64,000 nt of DNA from Amycolatopsis pittospori (lineage in GTDB: Bacteria > Actinomycetota > Actinomycetes > Mycobacteriales > Pseudonocardiaceae): contig NZ_JACBXD010000001.1 of NCBI RefSeq assembly GCF_013870525.1, positions 124,001 through 188,000 on the forward strand, in the 5' to 3' direction. Position numbers and translations under genes: made by a program. Positions 8,245 to 16,725 of this stretch are shown here, in pieces; the stretch's first letter is position 1, and each line of letters opens with the position of its first letter. The notes below the pieces were generated by a model. It ran no database searches, was not told where the DNA came from, and saw nothing but the letters and a program-made list of their open reading frames with translations.

Positions 8245-8814
8245 ATGATGACGATCCGACCGCTCGGGGCGGCCTGCGCGGCCGCGGCGCTGTTCTTGAT
8301 CGCGGGCTGCGAGGAGCAGACGCCGGGGACCGCGGCGCCGCAGTCTTCGGCCGTTCCGGGCAGCTCGGCGGCGCCGAGTAGCAGTTCGAGCGAACCTACG
8401 CCGACAACGAGTGCTTCGCGTCCTTCGGCGACGTCCGCCACCGTGGCCAGCACACCGGCGGCAGGCGGCGCGGTGGCGCACACTCCGGACGGGGCCGCCG
8501 GTGTGATGGAGGACTACCACCACGCACTGGGCGCGAAGGATCTGGATACGGTCTGCCGGATCACCGGGCCGGCCTTCGACGGCGGGGACAAGGAGTGCCG
8601 CAGCCTCACGCCGATCCAGTTCGGGATGTTCTCCTCAGGCGACCTGCAGAAGCTGAAGCTCACCAAGGTCGACCGCGCGAAGGTGCAGAGTAAGGGCCCG
8701 GACAAGGTCACCGTCCCGCCGGCGGCGATCTCGCCGAAGGCGTCGATCATGGAGAGCGACCCCAAGACGTTCACCATGGCGTGGCGCGACGGGACCTGGG
8801 TCATCATCGGCTGA
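8245..8814 (+). CDS. Small secreted lipoprotein with Ser/Thr/Pro-rich linker
   Basis: The signal peptide ends in the lipobox L-I-A-G-C (Cys about residue 19). A low-complexity linker of about 60 residues rich in Ser, Pro, Thr and Ala follows, a likely wall-spanning and O-mannosylated segment. The C-terminal 100 residues (A-G-V-M-E-D-Y-H-H-A-L-G-A-K-D to A-W-R-D-G-T-W-V-I-I-G) look like a small NTF2/DUF4878-like domain. I place the start at ATG 8245 after CAGGGGGC; ATG 8248 is next to it. No operon partner; a long palindrome follows directly. Confidence 0.7.
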   Translation: MMTIRPLGAACAAAALFLIAGCEEQTPGTAAPQSSAVPGSSAAPSSSSSEPTPTTSASRPSATSATVASTPAAGGAVAHTPDGAAGVMEDYHHALGAKDLDTVCRITGPAFDGGDKECRSLTPIQFGMFSSGDLQKLKLTKVDRAKVQSKGPDKVTVPPAAISPKASIMESDPKTFTMAWRDGTWVIIG

Positions 8815-8881
8815 AAGAGAGCAAGGGACCTTTGCTATCACTCTCTCCGGGAGAGCGATAGCAAAGGTCCCTTGCTCACTT
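8814..8881. terminator. Long palindrome, family A: bidirectional terminator-like hairpin
   Basis: Left arm AGCAAGGGACCTTTGCTATC (8820-8839) is exactly complementary to GATAGCAAAGGTCCCTTGCT (8857-8876), with an inner CTCTC/GAGAG stem and outer AAAG/CTTT pairs. It sits between convergent gene ends (lipoprotein and kinase). One arm recurs exactly at 19843-19862, so this is a repeated intergenic element rather than a one-off terminator. Confidence 0.8.
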
Positions 8882-8889
8882 TTCGCAGG

Positions 8890-10659
8890 TCAGCGCGGGT
8901 GACGCTGCGGCTGCTGGTGCTGAGGTTGCTGTTGCTGCGGAGGCCGCCGCGGCACGATCTGGGTGACCGGGCCGTCCGGCGACTTGCCGGCGCGGGCCAG
9001 CCAGCCTTCGACGTCGCGCCGTACGGCGGTGAGCGTCGGACGGCGGCGGGGCTCCTGATCGAGCGACGCGATGAGGATCCGGGCGTGGGCGCTGCGGTTC
9101 GGCAGCTTCGACACCGGTTCGGCGCGGGCGGCGGCCATGAGCGCGGCCATCGGGGTTTCCCGGGTGCCGCGCGGCGGCTGGCCCGACAGCGCGTAGCTCA
9201 CCGTCGCGGCGAGCTGCCAGGCGTCCGACGCCGGGCTCGCGGTAGCGCCCATCGCCTGCTCGGGGGCGACGAAGTCCGGCGTGCCGATCATCATCCCGGT
9301 CGCGGTCATCTTCGAGTCGCCCTGGCTGCGGGCGATGCCGAAGTCGATGAGGTGGGCGAGCCCGTTGCGGTCGAGGATGATGTTCGACGGCTTGAGGTCG
9401 CGGTGCAGCACACCCTTCTCGTGCGCCGCGGCGAGCGCGCCCGCCATGGTCGACCAGAGTCGTCCGGCGGCGATGTCGTCCAGCGGGCCCTGCGAGTCGA
9501 CGATCTCGGCCAGCGAGCGCCCTTCGAGGTACTCCATGACCAGCGCGAGCCCGTCGGGTTCCTCGACGAGGTCGTACACCTTGACGCAGTTGGGGTGGTT
9601 CACCACGGCCAGCGCCCGGGCCTCGCGTTGCATGCGCTCTTCGGTGTCCCGGTCCGGCGCGTGCGCGATCTTCAGCGCGACCGTGCGGTTGAGCTGTGTA
9701 TCGACCGCTTCCCACACGGTGCCGAAGCCACCGTGACCGAGCCGCCGGACGCGCTTGTAGCGGCTGCCGCCGGAATTACGGGAACCCGGGGGCGCCGGGA
9801 CCGGGCCGGGCACCGCGGCCAAAGCAGGTGGTTCGGGGGCTTGCGCCAGCGCGGTCGCCGGGTACTGCTTGGGCGGCGCGGGCGGCGGCGGAAGCTGCTG
9901 CTGCGGCTTCGGGGCGGGCGGCTCCGGACGGTAGGGCTCGATCTTCTGCCGGGGCTGCGGGTCGGGCCGGTTGATCACCGACCACGGCGGCGGGCCGACC
10001 AGCGCGACCGGGATCAGGCCCAGCACGCTGAGCGGCAGGAAGCCGAGCCAGAAGTGCACGGCGGTGTTCGCGCCCATGCCGACGCTGGCCAGCACCATCA
10101 GCACGAACGGGATCCAGAAGAACCGCGAAGGCCACTTCGGGCCGCGACGGAACGCGGTGCGTGCCTGCAGCATCACGAAGAGCAGCGAAAGCGCGGGCAG
10201 GCCGACCAGCAGGATCAGGTAGAAGATGTAGCTCAGCTGCATCCCGTTCGGATAGAACAGGACCTCGTACACGTTCTGGCCTTGCCCCAGGTACGCGCTC
10301 TGCTTGCCGACCAGCGGGCTGTAGTCGGTGTTGAACGTCGACAGATCACTGCTGGAGAAGCCGGAGTCACCGCCCTTCGGCGAAGCTGCCTCCTGGTAGA
10401 CCTGTGAGGCACCGGTGGCCAGCAGCCACGGAAGCAGGAAGACGGCGACGACGCCGATCCCGCCGAAGATGGACAGGGTCACCACGTCGTAGCGGTTGCC
10501 GGTGCCTTTGCGGATGATCGCGACGATCATCGCCCCCAGTGCGGGCAGCAGCGCGACCAGCGCTCCCGCGGTGCTCGTCGCCCACACCCAGTCACCAGGC
10601 CAGATACCTGGCCCGAACAGGCCGTGTGCGAACGAAAGCAGCGCGCTCGCTAGTCCCAT
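8890..10659 (-). CDS. Membrane Ser/Thr protein kinase with C-terminal kinase domain
   Basis: The first 240 residues contain about five to six hydrophobic helices with an external loop rich in Gly/Ser/Asp; residues 240-295 form a Pro/Gln-rich linker. The kinase domain starts near 297: G-H-G-G-F-G-T-V glycine loop (about 304-311), V-A-L-K-I Lys, H-R-D-L-K-P-S-N (about 417-424), D-F-G (about 437) and A-P-E-Q (about 463). All catalytic residues are present. Most actinobacterial PknB-type kinases have the order kinase, one TM helix, sensor; here the order is reversed, with a polytopic N-terminal module. The tail is a Pro/Gln-rich stretch. It faces the lipoprotein gene across a long palindrome. Confidence 0.88.
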   Translation of the reverse strand: MGLASALLSFAHGLFGPGIWPGDWVWATSTAGALVALLPALGAMIVAIIRKGTGNRYDVVTLSIFGGIGVVAVFLLPWLLATGASQVYQEAASPKGGDSGFSSSDLSTFNTDYSPLVGKQSAYLGQGQNVYEVLFYPNGMQLSYIFYLILLVGLPALSLLFVMLQARTAFRRGPKWPSRFFWIPFVLMVLASVGMGANTAVHFWLGFLPLSVLGLIPVALVGPPPWSVINRPDPQPRQKIEPYRPEPPAPKPQQQLPPPPAPPKQYPATALAQAPEPPALAAVPGPVPAPPGSRNSGGSRYKRVRRLGHGGFGTVWEAVDTQLNRTVALKIAHAPDRDTEERMQREARALAVVNHPNCVKVYDLVEEPDGLALVMEYLEGRSLAEIVDSQGPLDDIAAGRLWSTMAGALAAAHEKGVLHRDLKPSNIILDRNGLAHLIDFGIARSQGDSKMTATGMMIGTPDFVAPEQAMGATASPASDAWQLAATVSYALSGQPPRGTRETPMAALMAAARAEPVSKLPNRSAHARILIASLDQEPRRRPTLTAVRRDVEGWLARAGKSPDGPVTQIVPRRPPQQQQPQHQQPQRHPR

Positions 10660-10842
10660 GGACCCTGCTCCCCTCGCTGGTTTGGCCGTTTCCGGCCGGT
10701 TTTTCCCTTGGTTCAGCTTAGGACGCTATACGTCCTCGCAGGGTTGCCGGGTTGTCGTCGGCGTCTCCCGGCCGTTACCACCAGGCATTCATCTCGTGGC
10801 CGGTCCATGATGGGTCCGTACCCGAGGGCGAAGGAGCATTCG

Positions 10843-12714
10843 ATGTACGCCGAGTCGTACCAGCGGAGTCTCGAAGACCCGGAGGGCTTCTGGCTCGAAG
10901 CCGCTCGGGCGATCGATTGGACCAGCCCGCCGACGCGGGCCCTCGACTCCTCGAAGGCGCCCTTCTACCGCTGGTTCCCGGACGGAGAGCTGAACACGGC
11001 GTTCAACGCGCTCGACCGGCACGTGCGGGACGGCCGCGGCGAACAGACCGCGCTGATCTGGGATTCGCCGGTGACCGATTCCGTTCGCCGGTTCACCTAC
11101 GCGGAACTGCTGGACGACGTCGCCAGGTTCGCCGGAGCGCTCGCCTCGCTCGGCGTCGGAAAGGGCGACCGCGTCATCGTCTACATGCCGATGGTGCCCG
11201 AGGCGGCGATCGCAATGCTCGCCTGTGCCCGGCTCGGCGCGGTGCACTCGGTGGTGTTCGGCGGGTTCGCGCCCAAGGAACTCGCGGCGCGGATCGAAGA
11301 CGCGAAACCCAAGGTCGTCGTGGCCGCGTCGTGCGGGATAGAGCCGGCGCGAGTCGTCGAGTACCTGCCGATCATCGACGAGGCACTCGCGGGAACGGCC
11401 CACCAGCCGGACAAGGTCGTCGTGCTGCAGCGGGAGCGGGCCCGCGCCGAACTGGGCGAACGCGACGTCGACTGGGACGAACTGGTCGCGAAGGCCTCCC
11501 CCGCCGATCCGGTGCCGGTCGCGGCGACCGATCCGCTGTACATCCTGTACACCTCGGGCACGACCGGGAAGCCGAAGGGCGTCGTGCGCGACACCGGCGG
11601 TCACGCGGTCGCGCTGGCCTGGTCGATGGGCGCGATCTACGACGTCCGTCCCGGCGACGTGTGGTGGACGGCGTCGGACGTCGGCTGGGTCGTCGGCCAC
11701 TCCTACATCGTGTACGCGCCGCTGCTCATCGGGGCGACGTCCGTGATGTACGAAGGCAAGCCCGTCGGAACCCCTGACGCGGGCGCGTTCTGGCGGGTCA
11801 TCGCCGATCACGGGGTGAAGGCGCTGTTCACCGCGCCGACGGCGTTGCGGGCGATCAAGAAGGTCGACCCGGACGCGAACGAACTCGTGAAATACGATTT
11901 AGGCCGGTTCGAGACGTTGTTCATGGCAGGTGAACGGCTCGATCCGGAGACGTATCACTGGGCGCACGAGAAGCTCGGTACGCCGGTGATCGATCACTGG
12001 TGGCAGACCGAGACCGGCTGGCCGATCGCGGCGAATCCGCGCGGACTGGAACCGATGCCGGTCAAACCCGGTTCCGCGACGAAGCCGGTGCCGGGCTGGG
12101 ACGTGCGGATCCTGGACCAGGCGGGCGAGCCGCTTCCGGCCGGGAAAGAGGGGGCGATCTCCATCAAGTTGCCTCTGCCGCCGGGTTCGCTGCCGACGCT
12201 GTGGGAGGACGACGAGCGGTATCGAGAGGCGTACCTTTCGCGGTACGACGGCTACTACCTGACGGGTGACTCCGGGTACGTCGACGAAGACGGCTACCTG
12301 TTCGTCATGGGCCGCACCGACGACGTCATCAACGTCGCGGGCCACCGGCTTTCGACAGGTTCGATGGAGGCCGTGCTGGCCTCGCACCCCGCCGTCGCGG
12401 AATGCGCGGTGATCGGGGTGAGGGACCAGCTCAAGGGGCAGTTGCCGCGGGGGTTCGTGGTGCTGAAGTCGGGTGTCGAAACCGACGCCGACGTCCTCAA
12501 GACCGAACTGGTCGCGCTGGTGCGCCGCGACATCGGCCCGGTGGCGGCGTTCCGCGACGTGTCCATTGTGGACGCGCTGCCGAAGACGCGGTCCGGGAAG
12601 ATCCTGCGCAAGACCATGCGCGGGATCGCCGACGGCCGTGACGAAGCGGCGCCCTCGACCATCGAAGACGCGAGTGTTCTCGATGCTCTGAAAGCGGTGC
12701 TTCGTGGGGAGTGA
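10843..12714 (+). CDS. prpE: Propionyl-CoA (short-chain acyl-CoA) synthetase
   Basis: A 623-residue AMP-forming acyl-CoA synthetase of the Acs/PrpE group. Visible motifs: L-Y-I-L-Y-T-S-G-T-T-G-K-P-K-G (P-loop, about residues 233-247), W-W-Q-T-E-T-G (about 387), Y-Y-L-T-G-D-S-G-Y and the acetylatable C-terminal P-K-T-R-S-G-K-I-L-R-K. The ending G-R-D-E-x5-T-I-E-D resembles PrpE more than AcsA. It activates propionate (or acetate/butyrate) with ATP and CoA. The start at 10843 is supported by AAGGAG six bases upstream; the frame stays open to 10708 without clear coding character. Confidence 0.85.
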   Translation: MYAESYQRSLEDPEGFWLEAARAIDWTSPPTRALDSSKAPFYRWFPDGELNTAFNALDRHVRDGRGEQTALIWDSPVTDSVRRFTYAELLDDVARFAGALASLGVGKGDRVIVYMPMVPEAAIAMLACARLGAVHSVVFGGFAPKELAARIEDAKPKVVVAASCGIEPARVVEYLPIIDEALAGTAHQPDKVVVLQRERARAELGERDVDWDELVAKASPADPVPVAATDPLYILYTSGTTGKPKGVVRDTGGHAVALAWSMGAIYDVRPGDVWWTASDVGWVVGHSYIVYAPLLIGATSVMYEGKPVGTPDAGAFWRVIADHGVKALFTAPTALRAIKKVDPDANELVKYDLGRFETLFMAGERLDPETYHWAHEKLGTPVIDHWWQTETGWPIAANPRGLEPMPVKPGSATKPVPGWDVRILDQAGEPLPAGKEGAISIKLPLPPGSLPTLWEDDERYREAYLSRYDGYYLTGDSGYVDEDGYLFVMGRTDDVINVAGHRLSTGSMEAVLASHPAVAECAVIGVRDQLKGQLPRGFVVLKSGVETDADVLKTELVALVRRDIGPVAAFRDVSIVDALPKTRSGKILRKTMRGIADGRDEAAPSTIEDASVLDALKAVLRGE

Positions 12715-12751
12715 ACCGGTGATCGGTACGCACACCTAGTCCGATCGGGTG

Positions 12752-12783
12752 TTGTCGGCTTTGCCCTATTGGTCTATACCTCT
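12752..12783 (+). promoter_or_regulatory. Promoter with DasR-like (dre) operator for hexosaminidase
   Basis: -35 TTGTCG (12752-12757), 17-base spacer, -10 TATACC (12775-12780). Overlapping the -10 is ATTGGTCTATACCTCT (12768-12783), close to the known dre consensus (A-C/T-TGGTCTAGACCA-G/A-T) bound by the GntR regulator DasR, which controls N-acetylglucosamine and chitin genes in actinomycetes. Placement directly before an N-acetylhexosaminidase supports the call. Confidence 0.75.
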
Positions 12784-12823
12784 AAGAGCAGAGAGTCTCC
12801 AGTTCCCCGACCGGAGGTGCTCC

Positions 12824-14416
12824 ATGAGTAAACGCCTGTCCAGAACCGTGCTCGGCGTGGCCGTCCTGAGTCTCGTGACTCTCGGACTGCCCGCGACGGC
12901 GAGCGCGGACACCGCGGCGGCGCAGCACGCGAAGGCCGAGCGGACCGTCACCGACGTCGTCCCCGCACCGGTCGCCGCGAAGGCCGACCCCCGCGCGAAC
13001 TTCCGGCTCAGCCCCGCGACCGTCATCCGCGCCGACCGCGAAGGCAAACAGGTCGCCGAATACCTGGCCGGCCTGCTGCGGCCCGCCACCGGCTACCGGC
13101 TGCCCGTCGTCACCGGCCACCGCGGCGGAGGCCCCGCCATCTCCCTGGAAACCGGTCACGCGGATCACCGCGTGGGCACCGAGGGCTACCAGCTCAAGGT
13201 GTCGTCCTCCGGCGTGACCCTGAAGGCGAACACCGACGAGGGCCTGTTCCTCGGCGTCCAGACCCTGCGCCAGCTGTTCCCGTCGGCGATCGACGCGAAG
13301 ACCGTCCAGCACCGCTCGTGGGTGGTTTCGGGCGGCACCGTGCTCGACTACCCGCGCTTCGGCTACCGCAGCGCGATGCTCGACGTCGCGCGGCACTTCT
13401 TCACCCCCGCGCAGGTCAAGCTCTACATCGACCAGATCGCGCAGTACAAGATCAACACGCTCCACCTGCACCTGAGCGACGACCAGGGCTGGCGGATCGA
13501 GATCAAGAGCTGGCCGAAGCTGGCGACCGTGGGCGGGCAGACGGCCGTCGGCGGCGCACCCGGCGGGTACTACACGCAGGAGCAGTACAAGGATCTGGTG
13601 CGCTACGCGGCTTCGCGGCACATCACGGTCGTTCCCGAGATCGACATGCCGGGGCACACCAACGCGGCACAGCACTCCTACGCCGAACTGAACTGCGACG
13701 GCGTCGCGGTGCCGCCGCGCACGGACATCGAGGTGGGCTACAGCTCGCTGTGCATCGGCAAGGACATCACCTACAAGTTCGTCGACGACGTCGTCCGCGA
13801 ACTGGCCGCGATCACTCCGGGGAAGTACATCAACATCGGTGGCGACGAGGCGCACTCGACCACCCCGGAGGATTACCAGACCTTCGCCAAGAAGGTGCAT
13901 CCGATCGTCGCGAAGCACGGCAAGCTGATCACAGGCTGGCATGACATCGCGAAGACGAACCCGCCGGTTTCGGCCGTCCCCCAGTTCTGGGGCACGACCG
14001 GCACCGACGCCAACGTCGCCGCCGCGGCGGCCCGGGGCAACAAGATCCTGATGTCGCCGGCGAACAAGGCGTACCTCGACATGAAGTACAACCCGCAGAC
14101 GCCGCTCGGCCTGGACTGGGCCGCGTTGATCGAGGTCAAGGACGGCTACGACTGGGATCCGGCCACGTATCTGCAGGGCGTGACGGAGAAGAACGTGCTC
14201 GGTGTCGAAGCGCCGCTGTGGTCGGAAACGCTGATCACCAGTGACAACATCGAGTTCATGGCGTTCCCGAGGCTGCCGGGACACGCGGAGATCGGCTGGT
14301 CGCCGAAGGCTTCCCGCAGCTGGGACGCCTACCGGCTCCGGCTGGCGAAGCAGGGTCCGCGCTGGGTTCAGCAGGGCATCGACTTCTACCGATCGACCCA
14401 GGTCGACTGGAAGTAG
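12824..14416 (+). CDS. Secreted beta-N-acetylhexosaminidase (GH20)
   Basis: A 530-residue exported enzyme. A Sec signal peptide (M-S-K-R-L-S-R-T then hydrophobic core, cleavage after A-S-A near residue 28) is followed by a GH20b-like N-domain (D-E-G-L-F-L-G-V-Q-T-L-R-Q-L) and the catalytic barrel with H-L-H-L-S-D-D-Q-G-W-R and the catalytic Asp-Glu pair in I-G-G-D-E-A-H (D341, E342). It releases terminal GlcNAc/GalNAc from chitooligosaccharides or muropeptides by substrate-assisted catalysis. CCGGAGG precedes ATG 12824. The upstream dre-like site suggests repression by DasR and induction by amino-sugar metabolism. A long palindrome follows. Confidence 0.92.
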   Translation: MSKRLSRTVLGVAVLSLVTLGLPATASADTAAAQHAKAERTVTDVVPAPVAAKADPRANFRLSPATVIRADREGKQVAEYLAGLLRPATGYRLPVVTGHRGGGPAISLETGHADHRVGTEGYQLKVSSSGVTLKANTDEGLFLGVQTLRQLFPSAIDAKTVQHRSWVVSGGTVLDYPRFGYRSAMLDVARHFFTPAQVKLYIDQIAQYKINTLHLHLSDDQGWRIEIKSWPKLATVGGQTAVGGAPGGYYTQEQYKDLVRYAASRHITVVPEIDMPGHTNAAQHSYAELNCDGVAVPPRTDIEVGYSSLCIGKDITYKFVDDVVRELAAITPGKYINIGGDEAHSTTPEDYQTFAKKVHPIVAKHGKLITGWHDIAKTNPPVSAVPQFWGTTGTDANVAAAAARGNKILMSPANKAYLDMKYNPQTPLGLDWAALIEVKDGYDWDPATYLQGVTEKNVLGVEAPLWSETLITSDNIEFMAFPRLPGHAEIGWSPKASRSWDAYRLRLAKQGPRWVQQGIDFYRSTQVDWK

Positions 14417-14434
14417 CAGTCCCGCGCGCGTGCA

Positions 14435-14481
14435 ATGAACGGCCCGTTACTTGCGAAATTTGCAAGTAACGGGCCGTTCAT
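14435..14481. terminator. Long palindrome, family B: terminator-like hairpin
   Basis: Perfect 20-bp stem ATGAACGGCCCGTTACTTGC (14435-14454) against its complement (14462-14481) around a 7-base loop, between convergent GH20 and TetR genes. It probably ends transcription in both directions. Confidence 0.8.
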
Positions 14482-14482
14482 G

Positions 14483-15091
14483 TCACTTCGCGGCGGCGTC
14501 GAGGCGAGCGGTGATGGCGGCCCGGGCGAGCGTGTAGGGCTTCGCGCCGCCGAACATGACCGAGTCCGCGTTCGCGGCCCGGCCGAGGGCGTGGAGTTCG
14601 AACGCCAGCCGGTCCACGTCGACGGACTCGCGAAGATGACCCGCTTTTCTCGCCGCGATGACGGTGGTCCGGATGAACTCGGCGAACGAGCGGCTCGCGT
14701 GCGCCACGGCGTCGTGGACGCGGCCGGTCCTCGCGTCGTACTCGGCGCCGGTGTTGAAGAAGAAGCAGCCGCCCGGGAACACGCGGCGTTCCGAATAATC
14801 CAGCCAGTTCACGCAAAGGGCACGCAGCCGGTCGATACCCGGCTCGACCTCCAGGGTCGGGCCGACGACGTTCTCGGTGAAGATCGCGCTCGCCGTTTCG
14901 ACCGCCGCGAGCTGCAGTTCCTCCTTGGAACCGAACAACGCGAACACACCCGATTTGCTCAGTTCGAGTTCGGTGGCGAGCCTGCCGAGCGACAACCCGT
15001 CGAGCCCCTCGACGGAAGCGATGTCGACGGCGCGCCGCAGCACGATCCGCCTCGTCGCGTCGCCTCGGGCCACCCGGCCGTCAACCGGCAT
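14483..15091 (-). CDS. TetR-family transcriptional regulator
   Basis: 202-residue one-domain regulator: the N-terminal HTH includes L-G-R-L-A-T-E-L-E-L-S-K-S-G-V-F-A-L-F-G then S-K-E-E-L-Q, and a helical C-domain with F-P-G-G-C-F-F-F resembles the TetR_C group with a conserved Cys. Start ATG 15091 overlaps the stop of the upstream MOSC gene by 11 bp, so the two are translationally coupled and the regulator probably controls this MOSC-TetR operon. ATG 15133 is an alternative but would lie deep inside the MOSC gene. Confidence 0.8.
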   Translation of the reverse strand: MPVDGRVARGDATRRIVLRRAVDIASVEGLDGLSLGRLATELELSKSGVFALFGSKEELQLAAVETASAIFTENVVGPTLEVEPGIDRLRALCVNWLDYSERRVFPGGCFFFNTGAEYDARTGRVHDAVAHASRSFAEFIRTTVIAARKAGHLRESVDVDRLAFELHALGRAANADSVMFGGAKPYTLARAAITARLDAAAK

Positions 15092-15776
15092 TCCGTTCCT
15101 CCCACCGCCGTTTCGCCGTTTCCAGGCCGTCACGGTACTGCCGGGAGAGCGCCGGCGCCGCCAGGACCCGGTCCAGCAGCGCCCAGTACTCGGCCCGCCT
15201 GTCCTCGCCCAGCTGGGCGACGTTGGCGAACGACGCGACGTACACCTCCGCGATCGTCGGATTCACCGGATCGCGTTCTTCCAGCGTCAGGAGACCGGAC
15301 GTGGGGACCTCACCCGTCCGAAGTACGCGCAGGTACCAGCCACTGCGACCGGAGTCGATCATCGCCGGGATGACGTCCTTGCGCCCGGTCTTCATCGCGA
15401 GTTTGAAGCACGGTGTCCGCGGCTGCGAGACCTGGACCAGCGCTTCTCCCCAGGACCAGACGTCGCCGATGCGCACGTCGTACTCGTCGGCCCCCGCCAC
15501 CGACAGGTTCTCCCCGAAATCGCCCGCGGCCACTGCGAAACCCTGCTCGGACCACACCGCGTAATGCGCCGCCGGATAGACGTAGACCGCTTTGTCGACC
15601 CCGCCGTGGACGGTGCGATCCGCCTGGTCGTCGCCCGCCAGGTTGATCTCGTCCAGTTTCAGGAACGACGACTCGACGCGCGACTTCGCGATGGCGCTGT
15701 ACACCGGGACGTCGCGCTTCACCCCCAGCACGGACGGCCGACCGACGAAGACCTCGTTCAGTTCGAGAGTGCTCAC
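15081..15776 (-). CDS. MOSC domain protein (YiiM-like)
   Basis: 231 residues with the MOSC fold signature: K-R-D-V-P-V-Y-S-A-I-A-K-S-R-V near the N-terminus, A-D-R-T-V-H-G-G-V-D-K-A-V-Y, F-G-E-N-L-S-V-A-G and the conserved Cys in P-R-T-P-C-F-K-L-A. MOSC proteins handle molybdenum cofactor sulfur or sulfurated cofactor; YiiM-type members reduce N-hydroxylated bases such as 6-N-hydroxylaminopurine. I use the GTG at 15776 as start; the frame stays open far upstream but that part is antisense to the next gene. First gene of a two-gene operon with TetR. Confidence 0.82.
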   Translation of the reverse strand: MSTLELNEVFVGRPSVLGVKRDVPVYSAIAKSRVESSFLKLDEINLAGDDQADRTVHGGVDKAVYVYPAAHYAVWSEQGFAVAAGDFGENLSVAGADEYDVRIGDVWSWGEALVQVSQPRTPCFKLAMKTGRKDVIPAMIDSGRSGWYLRVLRTGEVPTSGLLTLEERDPVNPTIAEVYVASFANVAQLGEDRRAEYWALLDRVLAAPALSRQYRDGLETAKRRWEERNAG

Positions 15777-15790
15777 CCCTAGAAGATAGC

Positions 15791-15809
15791 ACGATCGTTC
15801 GTATAGCTT
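15791..15809. promoter_or_regulatory. Divergent promoter/operator between MOSC operon and DinB-like gene
   Basis: ACGATCGTTCGT (15791-15802) is a short dyad with a repeated TCGT half, a plausible TetR site. TAGCTT (15804-15809) followed by six bases and ATG 15816 fits a leaderless promoter for the plus-strand gene. Confidence 0.4.
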
Positions 15810-15815
15810 AGCCGG

Positions 15816-16388
15816 ATGGACTTCCTCGCCTTGACGACCAGAGCCCATCACGACACCGGGACGACGATCGCCGGAATCGGCACGGACGACTGGGGCCGCT
15901 CGACCCCCTGCGCCGAGTGGACCGTCCGCGACATCGTGAAACACCTGATCGACAACTACGAGCGCGGTGCGGCCCAAGCCGCGGGACGGCCACGCGAAAC
16001 CCATCCGACCTCGGACGACGACCTCACCGACGCCTACGAAAAGAGTTCCTCCGAGTTTCTCGCGGCCTTCGGCACGCAAGCCCTGGAAAAGATCTTCGAT
16101 TTCGGCGGCTTCGGTCCGCTGCCGGGCAAGAACGTCCTGGCCGTGCTCTTCGTCGACACCCTCGTCCACGGCTGGGACCTCGACGCCGCACTCGGCCGCG
16201 AGCATCACTGGGACGACGAACTCGCCACCGCCGCGTTGCGCGTGGCGAGCCGCTACCCCGACGTCATGCCGGTGCGCGGACCCGGCGGCGCCTTCGACCA
16301 CGCTGTCGAGGCACCGCCGGACGCCGGCCCGGGTGAGCGGCTCATCGCGTTGCTGGGCCGTTCAATTCCGCCGATTCCTCGTCGCTGA
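15816..16388 (+). CDS. DinB-like / TIGR03086 family metal-binding protein (mycothiol-dependent transferase type)
   Basis: 190 residues. Pattern T-P-C-A-E-W-T-V-R-D-I-V-K-H-L-I and later F-V-D-T-L-V-H-G-W-D-L are the hallmarks of the actinobacterial maleylpyruvate isomerase/DinB N-terminal family (TIGR03086), which uses three His residues to bind a metal and, in characterised members, mycothiol as co-substrate. Specific reaction unknown. Probably leaderless (TAGCTT box). Its last 47 bases overlap the convergent DUF779 gene. Confidence 0.75.
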   Translation: MDFLALTTRAHHDTGTTIAGIGTDDWGRSTPCAEWTVRDIVKHLIDNYERGAAQAAGRPRETHPTSDDDLTDAYEKSSSEFLAAFGTQALEKIFDFGGFGPLPGKNVLAVLFVDTLVHGWDLDAALGREHHWDDELATAALRVASRYPDVMPVRGPGGAFDHAVEAPPDAGPGERLIALLGRSIPPIPRR

Positions 16389-16725
16389 ACAACCGGGAGC
16401 GGGTCAGGAAACGGACCCCTTCGGGCGCCTCCAAGGAGAATCCGCTGCCCCGGCCGGGAACGACGTCGATCGTCAGATGCGTGTGCTTCCAGTACTCGAA
16501 CTGCGGGCCCGACATCCACACCGGGACGTCTTCGATCCCTTCGACGACCAGGTCGCCGAGGTGGACGTCCGAGACGCCGGTGCGGAATTCGCCCGCCGGG
16601 TAACACATCGGCGCGCTTCCGTCGCAGCATCCGCCCGACTGATGGAACATCACCTGCCCGTGGAGCGACACCAGCCGCCGCAGCAGATCCGCGGCGGCCG
16701 GTGTCAAGCCGACCCGTCGCGCCAT
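16342..16725 (-). CDS. DUF779 domain protein
   Basis: 127 residues with the DUF779 core: V-M-F-H-Q-S-G-G-C-C-D-G-S-A-P-M-C-Y and W-K-H-T-H-L-T-I-D-V-V-P-G-R-G-S-G-F-S-L-E. The Cys-Cys, Cys and His residues suggest metal or thiol chemistry. The ATG overlaps the TGA of the aldehyde dehydrogenase gene (ATGA), so the two proteins are co-translated; this pairing is widespread in actinobacteria and proteobacteria and suggests an accessory role for the dehydrogenase. Function is otherwise unknown. Confidence 0.85.
   Translation of the reverse strand: MARRVGLTPAAADLLRRLVSLHGQVMFHQSGGCCDGSAPMCYPAGEFRTGVSDVHLGDLVVEGIEDVPVWMSGPQFEYWKHTHLTIDVVPGRGSGFSLEAPEGVRFLTRSRLFSDEESAELNGPATR

Noticed and set aside
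8872..10407. 511-codon plus-strand open frame opposite the kinase gene
   Set aside because: It is antisense to a kinase with every catalytic motif; its translation is rich in Arg/Gly/Ala/His without domains. High GC makes such long shadow frames common.
15777..16301. N-terminal extension of the MOSC frame to 406 codons
   Set aside because: The added part is antisense to the DinB-like gene and shows no domain; GTG 15776 gives a normal MOSC length.
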